Source: an uncultured Eubacterium sp.
GTDB lineage: Bacteria; Bacillota; Clostridia; Lachnospirales; CAG-274
Direction of reading: 5' to 3'
Assembly: GCA_900545305.1 (NCBI GenBank)
Contig: UQYD01000007.1
Coordinates: 1 to 64,000 of the forward strand
Length of the DNA stretch: 64,000 nt
Position numbers and translations under genes: made by a program. Shown in pieces: positions 56,894-64,000 of the stretch. Each line of letters begins with the position of its first letter. The stretch's first letter is position 1. Below the pieces are notes generated by a model. That model worked only from the letters and a program-made list of their open reading frames with translations, was not told the origin of the DNA and made no database searches.

Positions 56894-58516
56894 TTACTGT
56901 CTTCTTCGTCTTATAGGAGGTCTGTCTGTGTTTTCAGATCTTCTTCGTCTTTCCTCCATTGACCTTTGCATTTCACGTCTTCTTTTTTGCAATCTCAATT
57001 CTTCAGCACTTCTTGTTCTTGATGAACTACTATTTCTAGGTCTTGAACTAGTTGAGCTGTTTGATGAATGTCTCTTTGTTGTAGAATTTTTTGAAGAAGA
57101 ATTCTTACCGGATTTCTTTCTGCGTTTCTTCTTTTTCTTTTTGTTAATATTGTTTCTTACAACTAATAAAATAATAATTATAATTACAACTGGAATAATG
57201 AAAATTAAAGCATTTAAAATTGTATGTAAAACAGATTTAACATTGTTTATTAATTTCATTTCAGCAAGCTGTTTATCAGATTTTGATTCTACAGAGTTAG
57301 AAGCTGTAATATCAGCTGTAGCAATGGTTTTATCTTTGTATGTAAATTCCATTGTGCCAACTTTGTCGCCTTCTTTTATTGGGGCATATATTTTATTTGC
57401 GTTGTTGTCTTTGCCATAATCAATGACAGCCTTTGTTTTTACATCATTTGCTGAAACAAAGCTTGGAAGTTTAGCACTTACATCGCCAGCAACAGTTACA
57501 TTTAATTCCCCAACATTGTAATCTTCACTTAAATATGTCTGGTATACAGGAATTTTATCTGTGTATGTTCCGGCAGTATAGACTTTGTTATCTTTGTAAA
57601 CTGAAAAACCATAGTCAAGTAATGTTTTAGAGTCTGTATAGGCCTGATTATAACCATTTGCTTTCATTACAACAGATATAAGCTTTACGCCGTCTTTTTC
57701 AGCACAAGTTACAAGAGTGTTTTTAGCATCGTCATGGAAACCTGTTTTACCACCAATAGCATACTGATAGTAATAATCAGATGTTGGCTTAAGCATTTTG
57801 TCTTTGTTATGTAAAAATCTCTGAGGACTTTTGTTATTAGCTGGAATTGTATGGTCTACAGTTCCCCAAATTTTGCTAAAGTTTTCGTCTTTAATAGCAT
57901 TAAAGGCTATTAAACTCATATCATATGGTGTAGTATAATGGTCTACATCATGGAAACCGTGAGGATTATTAAAATGAGTATCCTTACAACCCCAGTCCTG
58001 AGCCTGTTTGTTCATTCTCTCTACGAATTTCTCAACAGTACCGTCTATATGTTCAGCAACCATCATACAAACTTCATTGGCTGATTCCATCATTATACCA
58101 TAAAGACCGTCAAGGAAAGAAATCTGTTCGCCTTCTTTTATACCAATGATACTACTGCCTTGACCTATGCCATAAATAGCATTGTGAGATGCTGTAAGAG
58201 TATCATCAAACTTACCATACTTACAAGCAAGATAAGCTGTCATTATCTTTGTGATACTTGCAGGGTAGAGCTTTTCGTGAGAGTTTTTTTCGTAAATTGT
58301 AACACCAGTATTGGCGTCAATAAGAATAGCTCCTCTGGCATCAATATTCAAAACCTTAGAACTGTCAGCATAGTTATTGATAACTGACGGTTCTTCCGTA
58401 GTAGCCTCTGTTGTTGTTTCAACTACAGAAGTAGGTTGAGCATAAATATTTGAAAAAAATGTTGTTAAAATTATCGAAAATATGGTAATATATATAGTAA
58501 TATGTCTTTTATACAT
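56894..58516 (-). CDS. D-alanyl-D-alanine carboxypeptidase (DacF-like) with long basic tail
   Basis: A penicillin-binding protein that trims the terminal D-Ala from peptidoglycan stem peptides outside the membrane. 540 residues: signal peptide, Ser87-Ile-Thr-Lys90, SAN in MESANEVCMMV, and KTG in AIGGKTGFHDD. A PBP5-type C-terminal domain leads to a membrane segment near residues 428-450 (LIFIIPVVIIIIILLVV). About 85 residues follow that are almost all Lys, Arg and Ser. DacF proteins normally end soon after the membrane helix, so the cytoplasmic, nucleic-acid-like tail is unusual. Confidence 0.9.
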   Translation of the reverse strand: MYKRHITIYITIFSIILTTFFSNIYAQPTSVVETTTEATTEEPSVINNYADSSKVLNIDARGAILIDANTGVTIYEKNSHEKLYPASITKIMTAYLACKYGKFDDTLTASHNAIYGIGQGSSIIGIKEGEQISFLDGLYGIMMESANEVCMMVAEHIDGTVEKFVERMNKQAQDWGCKDTHFNNPHGFHDVDHYTTPYDMSLIAFNAIKDENFSKIWGTVDHTIPANNKSPQRFLHNKDKMLKPTSDYYYQYAIGGKTGFHDDAKNTLVTCAEKDGVKLISVVMKANGYNQAYTDSKTLLDYGFSVYKDNKVYTAGTYTDKIPVYQTYLSEDYNVGELNVTVAGDVSAKLPSFVSANDVKTKAVIDYGKDNNANKIYAPIKEGDKVGTMEFTYKDKTIATADITASNSVESKSDKQLAEMKLINNVKSVLHTILNALIFIIPVVIIIIILLVVRNNINKKKKKKRRKKSGKNSSSKNSTTKRHSSNSSTSSRPRNSSSSRTRSAEELRLQKRRREMQRSMEERRRRSENTDRPPIRRRRQ

Positions 58517-58723
58517 AAAATTTCTCCTAAAAATATTTACAAAGCAAATTATTTAATCCTTTGCTTAAAAATGCAACCTATGTATTATATAATAACTTTA
58601 ATTTTAATTCAAGAGATAAAATGATTTTTTAATTTTATTTTAAAATAACAGTTGACAAAAATATTTTTATGACAGAAAATAGAATGGTGTAAAAAGGAAT
58701 AATTAAATGTAGGGGTTGAAATT

Positions 58724-59413
58724 ATGGCAAACAAAATTTTGGTTGTTGATGATGAAAAATTAATTGTAAAAGGAATAAAGTTTAGCCTTGAACAAGAAAA
58801 TATGGAAGTTGATGTGGCATATGACGGAGAGGAAGCCTTCAATCTTGCTAAAAATAACAACTATTCCATTATTCTTTTAGACGTAATGTTGCCTAAAATT
58901 GACGGGCTTGAAGTATGCCGTATGATTAGAGAATTTTCAAATGTTCCAATCATTATGGTTACAGCAAAGGGCGAAGATATGGACAAGATTATGGGTCTTG
59001 AATATGGTGCTGATGACTATATTACAAAGCCATTTAATATTCTTGAACTTAAGGCTAGAATTAAGGCTATATTAAGAAGAAGTGTGAGAGTTGTTACTCA
59101 CGAAGAACCAAAGAGCAACGTTATAAAATCAAGAGATTTGGAAATTGACCTTGAAAGCAGAAGATGTTTCATAAAGGGCAAAGAAAAGAACCTTACTGCT
59201 AAGGAATTTGATTTATTAGAATTGTTTATGAAAAATCCAGGTAAGGTATATAGCAGAGATAATCTACTTACTACAATTTGGGGTGCCGGTTATCCGGGAG
59301 ATGTAAGAGCCGTAGATGTTCATGTTCGTAGATTAAGAGAAAAAATAGAGGCTGTTCCTAGTGAACCAGAGTATATTCACACTAAATGGGGAGTTGGTTA
59401 CTATTTCCAGTAA
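58724..59413 (+). CDS. OmpR/PhoB-family response regulator
   Basis: 229 residues. The receiver domain has KILVVDDEKLIVKGI, the phospho-acceptor Asp in IILLDVMLPKIDGLE and Lys in YITKPFN. The C-terminal winged helix has LTAKEFDLLELFMKNPGKVY and RAVDVHVRRLREKIE. It most resembles WalR/YycF-type regulators of cell-envelope genes; the true regulon is unknown. A TTGACA lies at 58652, but no good -10 box was seen. It overlaps the kinase gene that follows. Confidence 0.93.
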   Translation: MANKILVVDDEKLIVKGIKFSLEQENMEVDVAYDGEEAFNLAKNNNYSIILLDVMLPKIDGLEVCRMIREFSNVPIIMVTAKGEDMDKIMGLEYGADDYITKPFNILELKARIKAILRRSVRVVTHEEPKSNVIKSRDLEIDLESRRCFIKGKEKNLTAKEFDLLELFMKNPGKVYSRDNLLTTIWGAGYPGDVRAVDVHVRRLREKIEAVPSEPEYIHTKWGVGYYFQ

Positions 59414-60827
59414 AATAAGATGGTATCAAACCGTTAGATTTAAACTTTTTACGGCTATTTTGCTTGTGAGTATAGTTCCACTTATTATATTCTCAATTTA
59501 TATGGTCCATACACTAGGTAGATATTTTGAGGAGTCAAGCGAGAGAGAGGCTCTTTATCAGGCAAATAAAATAGCTGGGTCTATTCAGAAAGCTGGATAC
59601 CTTACTTCTCCTGATAACAAAGATGCTTTAATTACTGAATTAAGTGATAAAAGCAGTGAAGGTGGGTTTAGAATTATTGTTGTAGACTCCAACGGTTATG
59701 TTGTAGCTGATACAAATAATTCTGCCACAGGTAAGGTCTATCTTGTGCCGGAAATATTGGTAGCTCTTTCTGGTAGAGATGAGGCAAATTTAAGACAAGA
59801 TGAAAAGGCTGTTTATGCCTCTGCATATATTGAAAATTCAGCATCCAAAAAAGTAGGTGCTGTGCTTGTGGTTACATCATTTGACGATATTCATACATTA
59901 TTAAGCGAGATTAATGCTCGTTGGATGGTAATTGCCATACTTATAGCTATTATAGTTATAATTTTGGTTTTTGTTATGGCTCGAATTATAATGGAGCCTT
60001 TAAAAAATATTTCTGTTACTATACAGAAAATATCAGCAGGGCAGTTGCACCAGAGAATTGAAACAAAGGGACACGATGAATTTGCTCATCTTGGTGAGGC
60101 TATCAACAATATGACCACTAGATTGGAGCAAATGGATTCATCAAGACAGGAATTTGTTTCTAATGTATCTCACGAACTTAAAACACCTTTAAGTTCAATA
60201 AAAGTTCTTACAGAGTCAATTTTATTACAGGAAAATGTTCCTACAGAAATGTATAGCGAATTTTTAAGGGATATTAATTCTGAAATAGACAGAATGACAA
60301 ATATTGTAAATGACTTGCTTTCTCTTGTACGTCTTGATTACAACGGTGCAAAGTTAAATATAGCTGAAACTGACGTAAACAAGATGCTTAGAGATATTAT
60401 AAAGAGAATAAAGCCTTTAGCAGACAATAAAGAAATTACTCTTAATTATGATGCTACAAAGGAAGTTACCATTGATGCTGATGAAGTAAAACTCAGTTTG
60501 GCTATTTCAAATCTTGTTGAAAATGGTGTTAAATACACTCCGGTAGGTGGAGAGGTTAGTGTTAGCCTTGATGCTGACCACCAGAATTGTTACATCACTG
60601 TTCAGGATACCGGTATTGGTATTGATGAAGAAGAACAGAGCAAGATTTTTGAAAGATTTTACAGAATTGACAAGACAAGAGATAGAGAAACTGGAGGAAC
60701 AGGCTTGGGTCTTGCTATTACCCATTCTACAATAGTTCTTCACAATGGTTCTGTTAAGATTATAAGTGGCGAAGGTCAGGGTGCAACATTTATTGTACGT
60801 TTACCTTTAAAATATCAACAGAGTTAA
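59361..60827 (+). CDS. Sensor histidine kinase
   Basis: 488 residues as listed. Two membrane segments enclose an extracellular sensor of about 130 residues. A HAMP domain follows (VTIQKISAGQLHQRI), then the H-box FVSNVSHELKTPLSSIK, the N-box LAISNLVENGVKYTP, and the G boxes IQDTGIG-type and GGTGLGLAIT. The GTG at 59361 overlaps the regulator by 53 bases with GAGG ten bases upstream. A TTG at 59394 is possible but has its ribosome site too close. It is the partner of the regulator before it. Confidence 0.93.
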   Translation: MNQSIFTLNGELVTISSKIRWYQTVRFKLFTAILLVSIVPLIIFSIYMVHTLGRYFEESSEREALYQANKIAGSIQKAGYLTSPDNKDALITELSDKSSEGGFRIIVVDSNGYVVADTNNSATGKVYLVPEILVALSGRDEANLRQDEKAVYASAYIENSASKKVGAVLVVTSFDDIHTLLSEINARWMVIAILIAIIVIILVFVMARIIMEPLKNISVTIQKISAGQLHQRIETKGHDEFAHLGEAINNMTTRLEQMDSSRQEFVSNVSHELKTPLSSIKVLTESILLQENVPTEMYSEFLRDINSEIDRMTNIVNDLLSLVRLDYNGAKLNIAETDVNKMLRDIIKRIKPLADNKEITLNYDATKEVTIDADEVKLSLAISNLVENGVKYTPVGGEVSVSLDADHQNCYITVQDTGIGIDEEEQSKIFERFYRIDKTRDRETGGTGLGLAITHSTIVLHNGSVKIISGEGQGATFIVRLPLKYQQS

Positions 60828-60838
60828 GGGGTGGTTAG

Positions 60839-61780
60839 ATGAATATTAAAAAAACTATTATGTCTATTGTAATCACAATAACTGCTGTTGCTATAATTTT
60901 TGGTATATTTGTTTATATTAGAGATGTGAAAATGGCAGAAGGAACAGTTTCATACAATATGTATTATGTTAATTCTGCTGAAAGCTGTTTAGGTATTGAA
61001 AAAAAGACTGTAAATTTAGTTGATGACGATGGGGTAATGTTCAATACAGTTGTCGACGAATTTGGCAGTGGACCTAAGTTTAACAATTCAGCTTTGGTTT
61101 TACCATCTGATTTTCACATTAATTCTAAGACTTATAAAGATAAGACAGCTTATATTGACTTACAGCCTAGTTTTAATAAACTTTCTCCAAGTGACAGAAT
61201 TTTATGTATTGGAGCTATGGTGTATACCCTTACAGATATGAGTTTTATTGAAGATGTCTATGTATCAGTAAATGGCATAACATTAAATGAACCACAAACT
61301 GATACTCCTTGGAAATTTAACAGAGAAACTATAAGAAATAATCCTACTGTAAATCCTGAAAAAACTAATTGGCAGGTTGTGGAATTGTACTTTGCTGACA
61401 GAACAGGTACTCGTCTTGCCAGTGAGCAAAGAAGCATTGAAGTAAAGCAAAGTCTTTCATTAGAATACCAAATTGTGGAACAGCTTATTGCTGGACCTGA
61501 AAAGAATATGCTTGAAAAGACAATTCCGGCATCTACACAGATTAAGGATATTAAAACTGAAGACGGTATTTGTTATGTAAATCTTTCAAAGGAATTTATA
61601 AATAAGAAATTGGCAAATGTTACAAAGCAGACAACAGTTTATTCTATTGTAGACTCTCTTACAGAACTCGATAGTGTAAACAAAGTACAGTTCCTTATTG
61701 AAGGCGAAAAGATAAATAGCAAAAAAGACGGAATTGACTTTAGTAAGTTATTTTCAAGAAATGAAGCTATGATAAGATAA
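60839..61780 (+). CDS. GerMN-domain membrane-anchored protein
   Basis: 313 residues: an N-terminal membrane segment (IMSIVITITAVAIIFGIFVY) and two GerMN domains. The second is clear (VELYFADRTGTRLASEQRSI...LSLEYQIVEQLIAGPE...TQIKDIKTEDGICYVNLSKEF), each part split here. The GerM family acts in spore germination and cortex, or beside two-component systems such as LpqB-type. Being 11 bases after the kinase, it is probably part of that signalling unit. Function unproven. Confidence 0.85.
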   Translation: MNIKKTIMSIVITITAVAIIFGIFVYIRDVKMAEGTVSYNMYYVNSAESCLGIEKKTVNLVDDDGVMFNTVVDEFGSGPKFNNSALVLPSDFHINSKTYKDKTAYIDLQPSFNKLSPSDRILCIGAMVYTLTDMSFIEDVYVSVNGITLNEPQTDTPWKFNRETIRNNPTVNPEKTNWQVVELYFADRTGTRLASEQRSIEVKQSLSLEYQIVEQLIAGPEKNMLEKTIPASTQIKDIKTEDGICYVNLSKEFINKKLANVTKQTTVYSIVDSLTELDSVNKVQFLIEGEKINSKKDGIDFSKLFSRNEAMIR

Positions 61781-61788
61781 GAGGGAAT

Positions 61789-64000
61789 ATGAAAAATCCA
61801 ATAGTCGGTGTATTGATATTTTTTGTAATAGGATTACTTTATGGACAGTATTTTGCTCCTTGGGCATATACTGTCCTTTTTCTTGTTATATCAATAGCTT
61901 TAGTATATTCATTATTAAATAAAAATATAATAGGTATATTTTTTATATTGGGATTTTTTGCTGGAATAGCAATAATGAATATTAATGTAGACAAAGATTT
62001 ATTGCCTGAAATTGTAAACACAGATACAAAAGTACAAGCCACAGGTAAAATAATAAGTGCCAGTTATGTAAATTCCGGAAGTGGGAAATATATAGTCGAT
62101 GTTGACGAAATTAAAAGTGACAACAAAGTGTACAATGATAAATGCAGAGTATGTGTTTATGGTGAAAAAGGGCTTTACATAGGAGATGTTATAGAGGTTA
62201 CCGGAAAATTAAAAACTCCGGAAACAAAGAAAAATCCTTTTGATTTTGACAGTTATAATTACTATAAAATTAAAAGAATAGACTATTCTATGTCTGGAAA
62301 AATAAAGTACATTTCTACTGATGAAGATAGCCTTAATTTGAAAATAGATAATACAAGGAAATACTTTTATAATATCATATATAGAATTTCTCCAAAAAAT
62401 AAAAGAGGAATTATAGGGGCTATGGTTTTAGGCTATAAAGATGATATAAGTGATAATGTATACGAACTTTACAGAAGTGCAGGAGTATCACATATTTTAG
62501 CAATATCAGGATTACATATTTCTATTTTTGCCGGAATAATACTGTTTTTGCTAAATAGATTTAACAGAAAAATAGCATCAGCAGTTTTGCTTGTGTTTAT
62601 GGCTTTTTATTGTGTCATAACAGGCTGTGCATCATCTACAATTAGGGCTGTAATTATGATTTATGTATTGCAGTTGGGTCAAGTTTTTTATAGAAAATAT
62701 AATCTTATAGGGTCAACGGCTTTTGCCTGCCTGATGTTGCTTATTTTTAATCCATACTATATTTATGACATTGGATTTCAGTATTCCTTTGGCTGTGTTT
62801 TTACAATAGGTATGGTTTTTGAAATTATAAAGGAATATAAAATTGAGGGAAAATTTATAAGACTTTTTATGGTTACATTTTTTATTGGGGTGACAAGCAA
62901 GGTAATAACGGCATACCATTTTTATTCCCTTAATCCTATTGATATTATTTCAAATATGATAATAGTTCCTTGTGTTAGCTTTGTGTTGCCAATTTGCCTT
63001 TTGGCTATAGCTGTAGGCTGTTTTTCAGCATCTCTGGGAGTTATTATTATGAAACCGGCTATTATGGCTTTTGATTTTTTTGATATAGTATGTAAATTTA
63101 CAACAGGTACAGCTTTTTCAAACTATTTCACAGGTGCTGTACCGTTGTTGACGACAGTTATAATGCTTTTGTTGATTGTATTTTTATACAAATTTGTTTT
63201 GACAAGACAGTTAATATATGTTTTGCCAATTATGTTGTGTATTTTTCTGTGCCGTATAAAGCCTACTGAATATAATAGAATTGATGTTTTGTCAGCAGGT
63301 AAAGCTGAATGTGTAGTAATAAGAGATGCAGATTATGTTGGCATAATAAATGGTGGCAAATATGGAAATAGTGCAACAGGTGAAAAGGTAATAGTTCCCT
63401 ATATGAAATATTACAATGTAAAGCATATAGATGATATATTTATTACATCATCTGAAAATTATGCCATTGGAGGTATTCCGGATTTATTAAAGAATGTAAA
63501 TGTTGAAAATATTTACATACCTAAAAATGTTAAGGTGACTGAAAAGTTACAAGATATATTGAATTTAGCTAGAAATAATAATGTAGGCATACACTATATT
63601 TTAAAAGATGAAGAATTAAATGCTGTTGAAAATCTTAAATATAAATGTTATTATATAGGCTCAGGAAAGTATGGCAAATATGGTATAAAGGTGACTTTAG
63701 ACAATGTTACGTTTTTAGTACCTTTCAATATTTCAAATAAATATGAAAGAGATTTTTATAAAAGAGGTATAGAGTCTGACGTACTGTTGCTTTCAAAAAG
63801 TGGTTCTAAAAAAGCTAATTCACAAGAATTTATAGATGCCGTTAAGCCTAAAAATGCCATAGTCAGCACAAGTTTAAAGGATTATTCTGAAAGTGAAGTT
63901 TTAGATATTTTAAAGAATTACAAAATAAATTTGTATAATACTAAAGCCGATGGTATGATAACTATAAGGACCGTTGACAATGGCTATGAAATAAAAAAAT
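61789..64000 (+). CDS. comEC: ComEC/Rec2-type DNA-uptake channel, right end cut, metallo-hydrolase domain degenerate
   Basis: 737 codons from the ATG at 61789, open to the edge. Order: N-terminal membrane segments, an OB-like DUF4131 domain (about residues 75-175), the competence domain with GVSHILAISGLHISIFAG, and more membrane segments. A C-terminal metallo-beta-lactamase-like domain begins near residue 498 (IDVLSAGKAECVVIRD). The usual HxHxDH ligands there are Ser554, Glu556, Tyr558 and Ala559, followed by IGG. The domain is therefore unlikely to bind metal or cut DNA. ComEC carries single-stranded DNA across the membrane in natural transformation. GAGGG precedes the ATG. Confidence 0.9.
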   Translation, partial: MKNPIVGVLIFFVIGLLYGQYFAPWAYTVLFLVISIALVYSLLNKNIIGIFFILGFFAGIAIMNINVDKDLLPEIVNTDTKVQATGKIISASYVNSGSGKYIVDVDEIKSDNKVYNDKCRVCVYGEKGLYIGDVIEVTGKLKTPETKKNPFDFDSYNYYKIKRIDYSMSGKIKYISTDEDSLNLKIDNTRKYFYNIIYRISPKNKRGIIGAMVLGYKDDISDNVYELYRSAGVSHILAISGLHISIFAGIILFLLNRFNRKIASAVLLVFMAFYCVITGCASSTIRAVIMIYVLQLGQVFYRKYNLIGSTAFACLMLLIFNPYYIYDIGFQYSFGCVFTIGMVFEIIKEYKIEGKFIRLFMVTFFIGVTSKVITAYHFYSLNPIDIISNMIIVPCVSFVLPICLLAIAVGCFSASLGVIIMKPAIMAFDFFDIVCKFTTGTAFSNYFTGAVPLLTTVIMLLLIVFLYKFVLTRQLIYVLPIMLCIFLCRIKPTEYNRIDVLSAGKAECVVIRDADYVGIINGGKYGNSATGEKVIVPYMKYYNVKHIDDIFITSSENYAIGGIPDLLKNVNVENIYIPKNVKVTEKLQDILNLARNNNVGIHYILKDEELNAVENLKYKCYYIGSGKYGKYGIKVTLDNVTFLVPFNISNKYERDFYKRGIESDVLLLSKSGSKKANSQEFIDAVKPKNAIVSTSLKDYSESEVLDILKNYKINLYNTKADGMITIRTVDNGYEIKK

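Noticed and set aside
59394..60827. TTG 59394 as the histidine kinase start
   Set aside because: The GGGGAG directly abuts the TTG, leaving no usable spacing; kept as a possibility only.

Overview
The window looks like chromosome from a low-GC, endospore-forming anaerobic Firmicute of the Clostridia, most likely Lachnospirales-like. Supporting signs are AT-rich codon use, strong AGGAGG-type ribosome binding sites, spoIIID, an alpha/beta-type spore protein, a glgC/glgD pair, a HrcA-type CIRCE element at groESL, a radical-SAM (thiH) thiazole pathway, and tRNAs without an encoded CCA. No phage, insertion sequence, CRISPR array or plasmid gene was seen. Genes run off both ends: nadE on the left and comEC on the right.

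Layout. 1-4.4 kb: nadE (partial), then glycogen genes glgC-glgD and a small membrane protein. 4.5-10.5 kb: MATE exporter, YgjP-like metalloprotease, an AnfO-family protein, and a ydcF / methyltransferase / hslO operon. 10.7-14.35 kb: a thiS-thiF-thiG-thiH-tenI operon making the thiazole half of thiamin, with a very short leader that looks like an HMP-PP (thiS-motif) riboswitch built into a terminator. 14.4-19.4 kb: epimerase, SGNH hydrolase, DUF4358 lipoprotein, MBOAT acyltransferase and DHHW protein, probably a surface-glycan O-acylation operon. 19.5-31.1 kb: tRNA-Trp, tRNA-Gly, PAP2, CBS protein, spoIIID, leuS, ferredoxin, an ECF sigma/anti-sigma pair, an OGG1-type glycosylase, DUF554 and groES-groEL. 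31.3-35.1 kb: HAD phosphatase and an inducible class D beta-lactamase system (bla, blaI, blaR1) with three matching operator palindromes. 35.2-44.9 kb: gluconate-5-dehydrogenase-like SDR, a capsule/exopolysaccharide regulatory set (Wzz-like, tyrosine kinase, tyrosine phosphatase) followed by secreted dockerin-like and SLH proteins and VanZ, then an alpha/beta hydrolase and a GH28 polygalacturonase. 44.9-49.8 kb: a spore protein gene of only 57 codons, a lysine riboswitch, asd-dapA-dapB, and hom. 49.9-56.7 kb: a DMT transporter with a histidine-rich tail, a broken GNAT gene, an ACT protein, and the uxaB-uxaA-uxaC hexuronate operon. 56.9-64 kb: D,D-carboxypeptidase, a two-component system with a GerMN protein, and comEC.

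How the genes work together. GH28, uxaC, uxaB, uxaA and the SDR form a pectin/galacturonate theme. asd, dapA, dapB and hom form the aspartate-family pathway, with lysine feedback through the riboswitch. The thi operon covers only thiazole synthesis and appears to sense the pyrimidine half. The most striking unexplained feature is a family of intergenic modular repeats found at eight places. Each full unit of about 70 bp folds into three consecutive hairpins whose arms vary in compensating pairs between copies.
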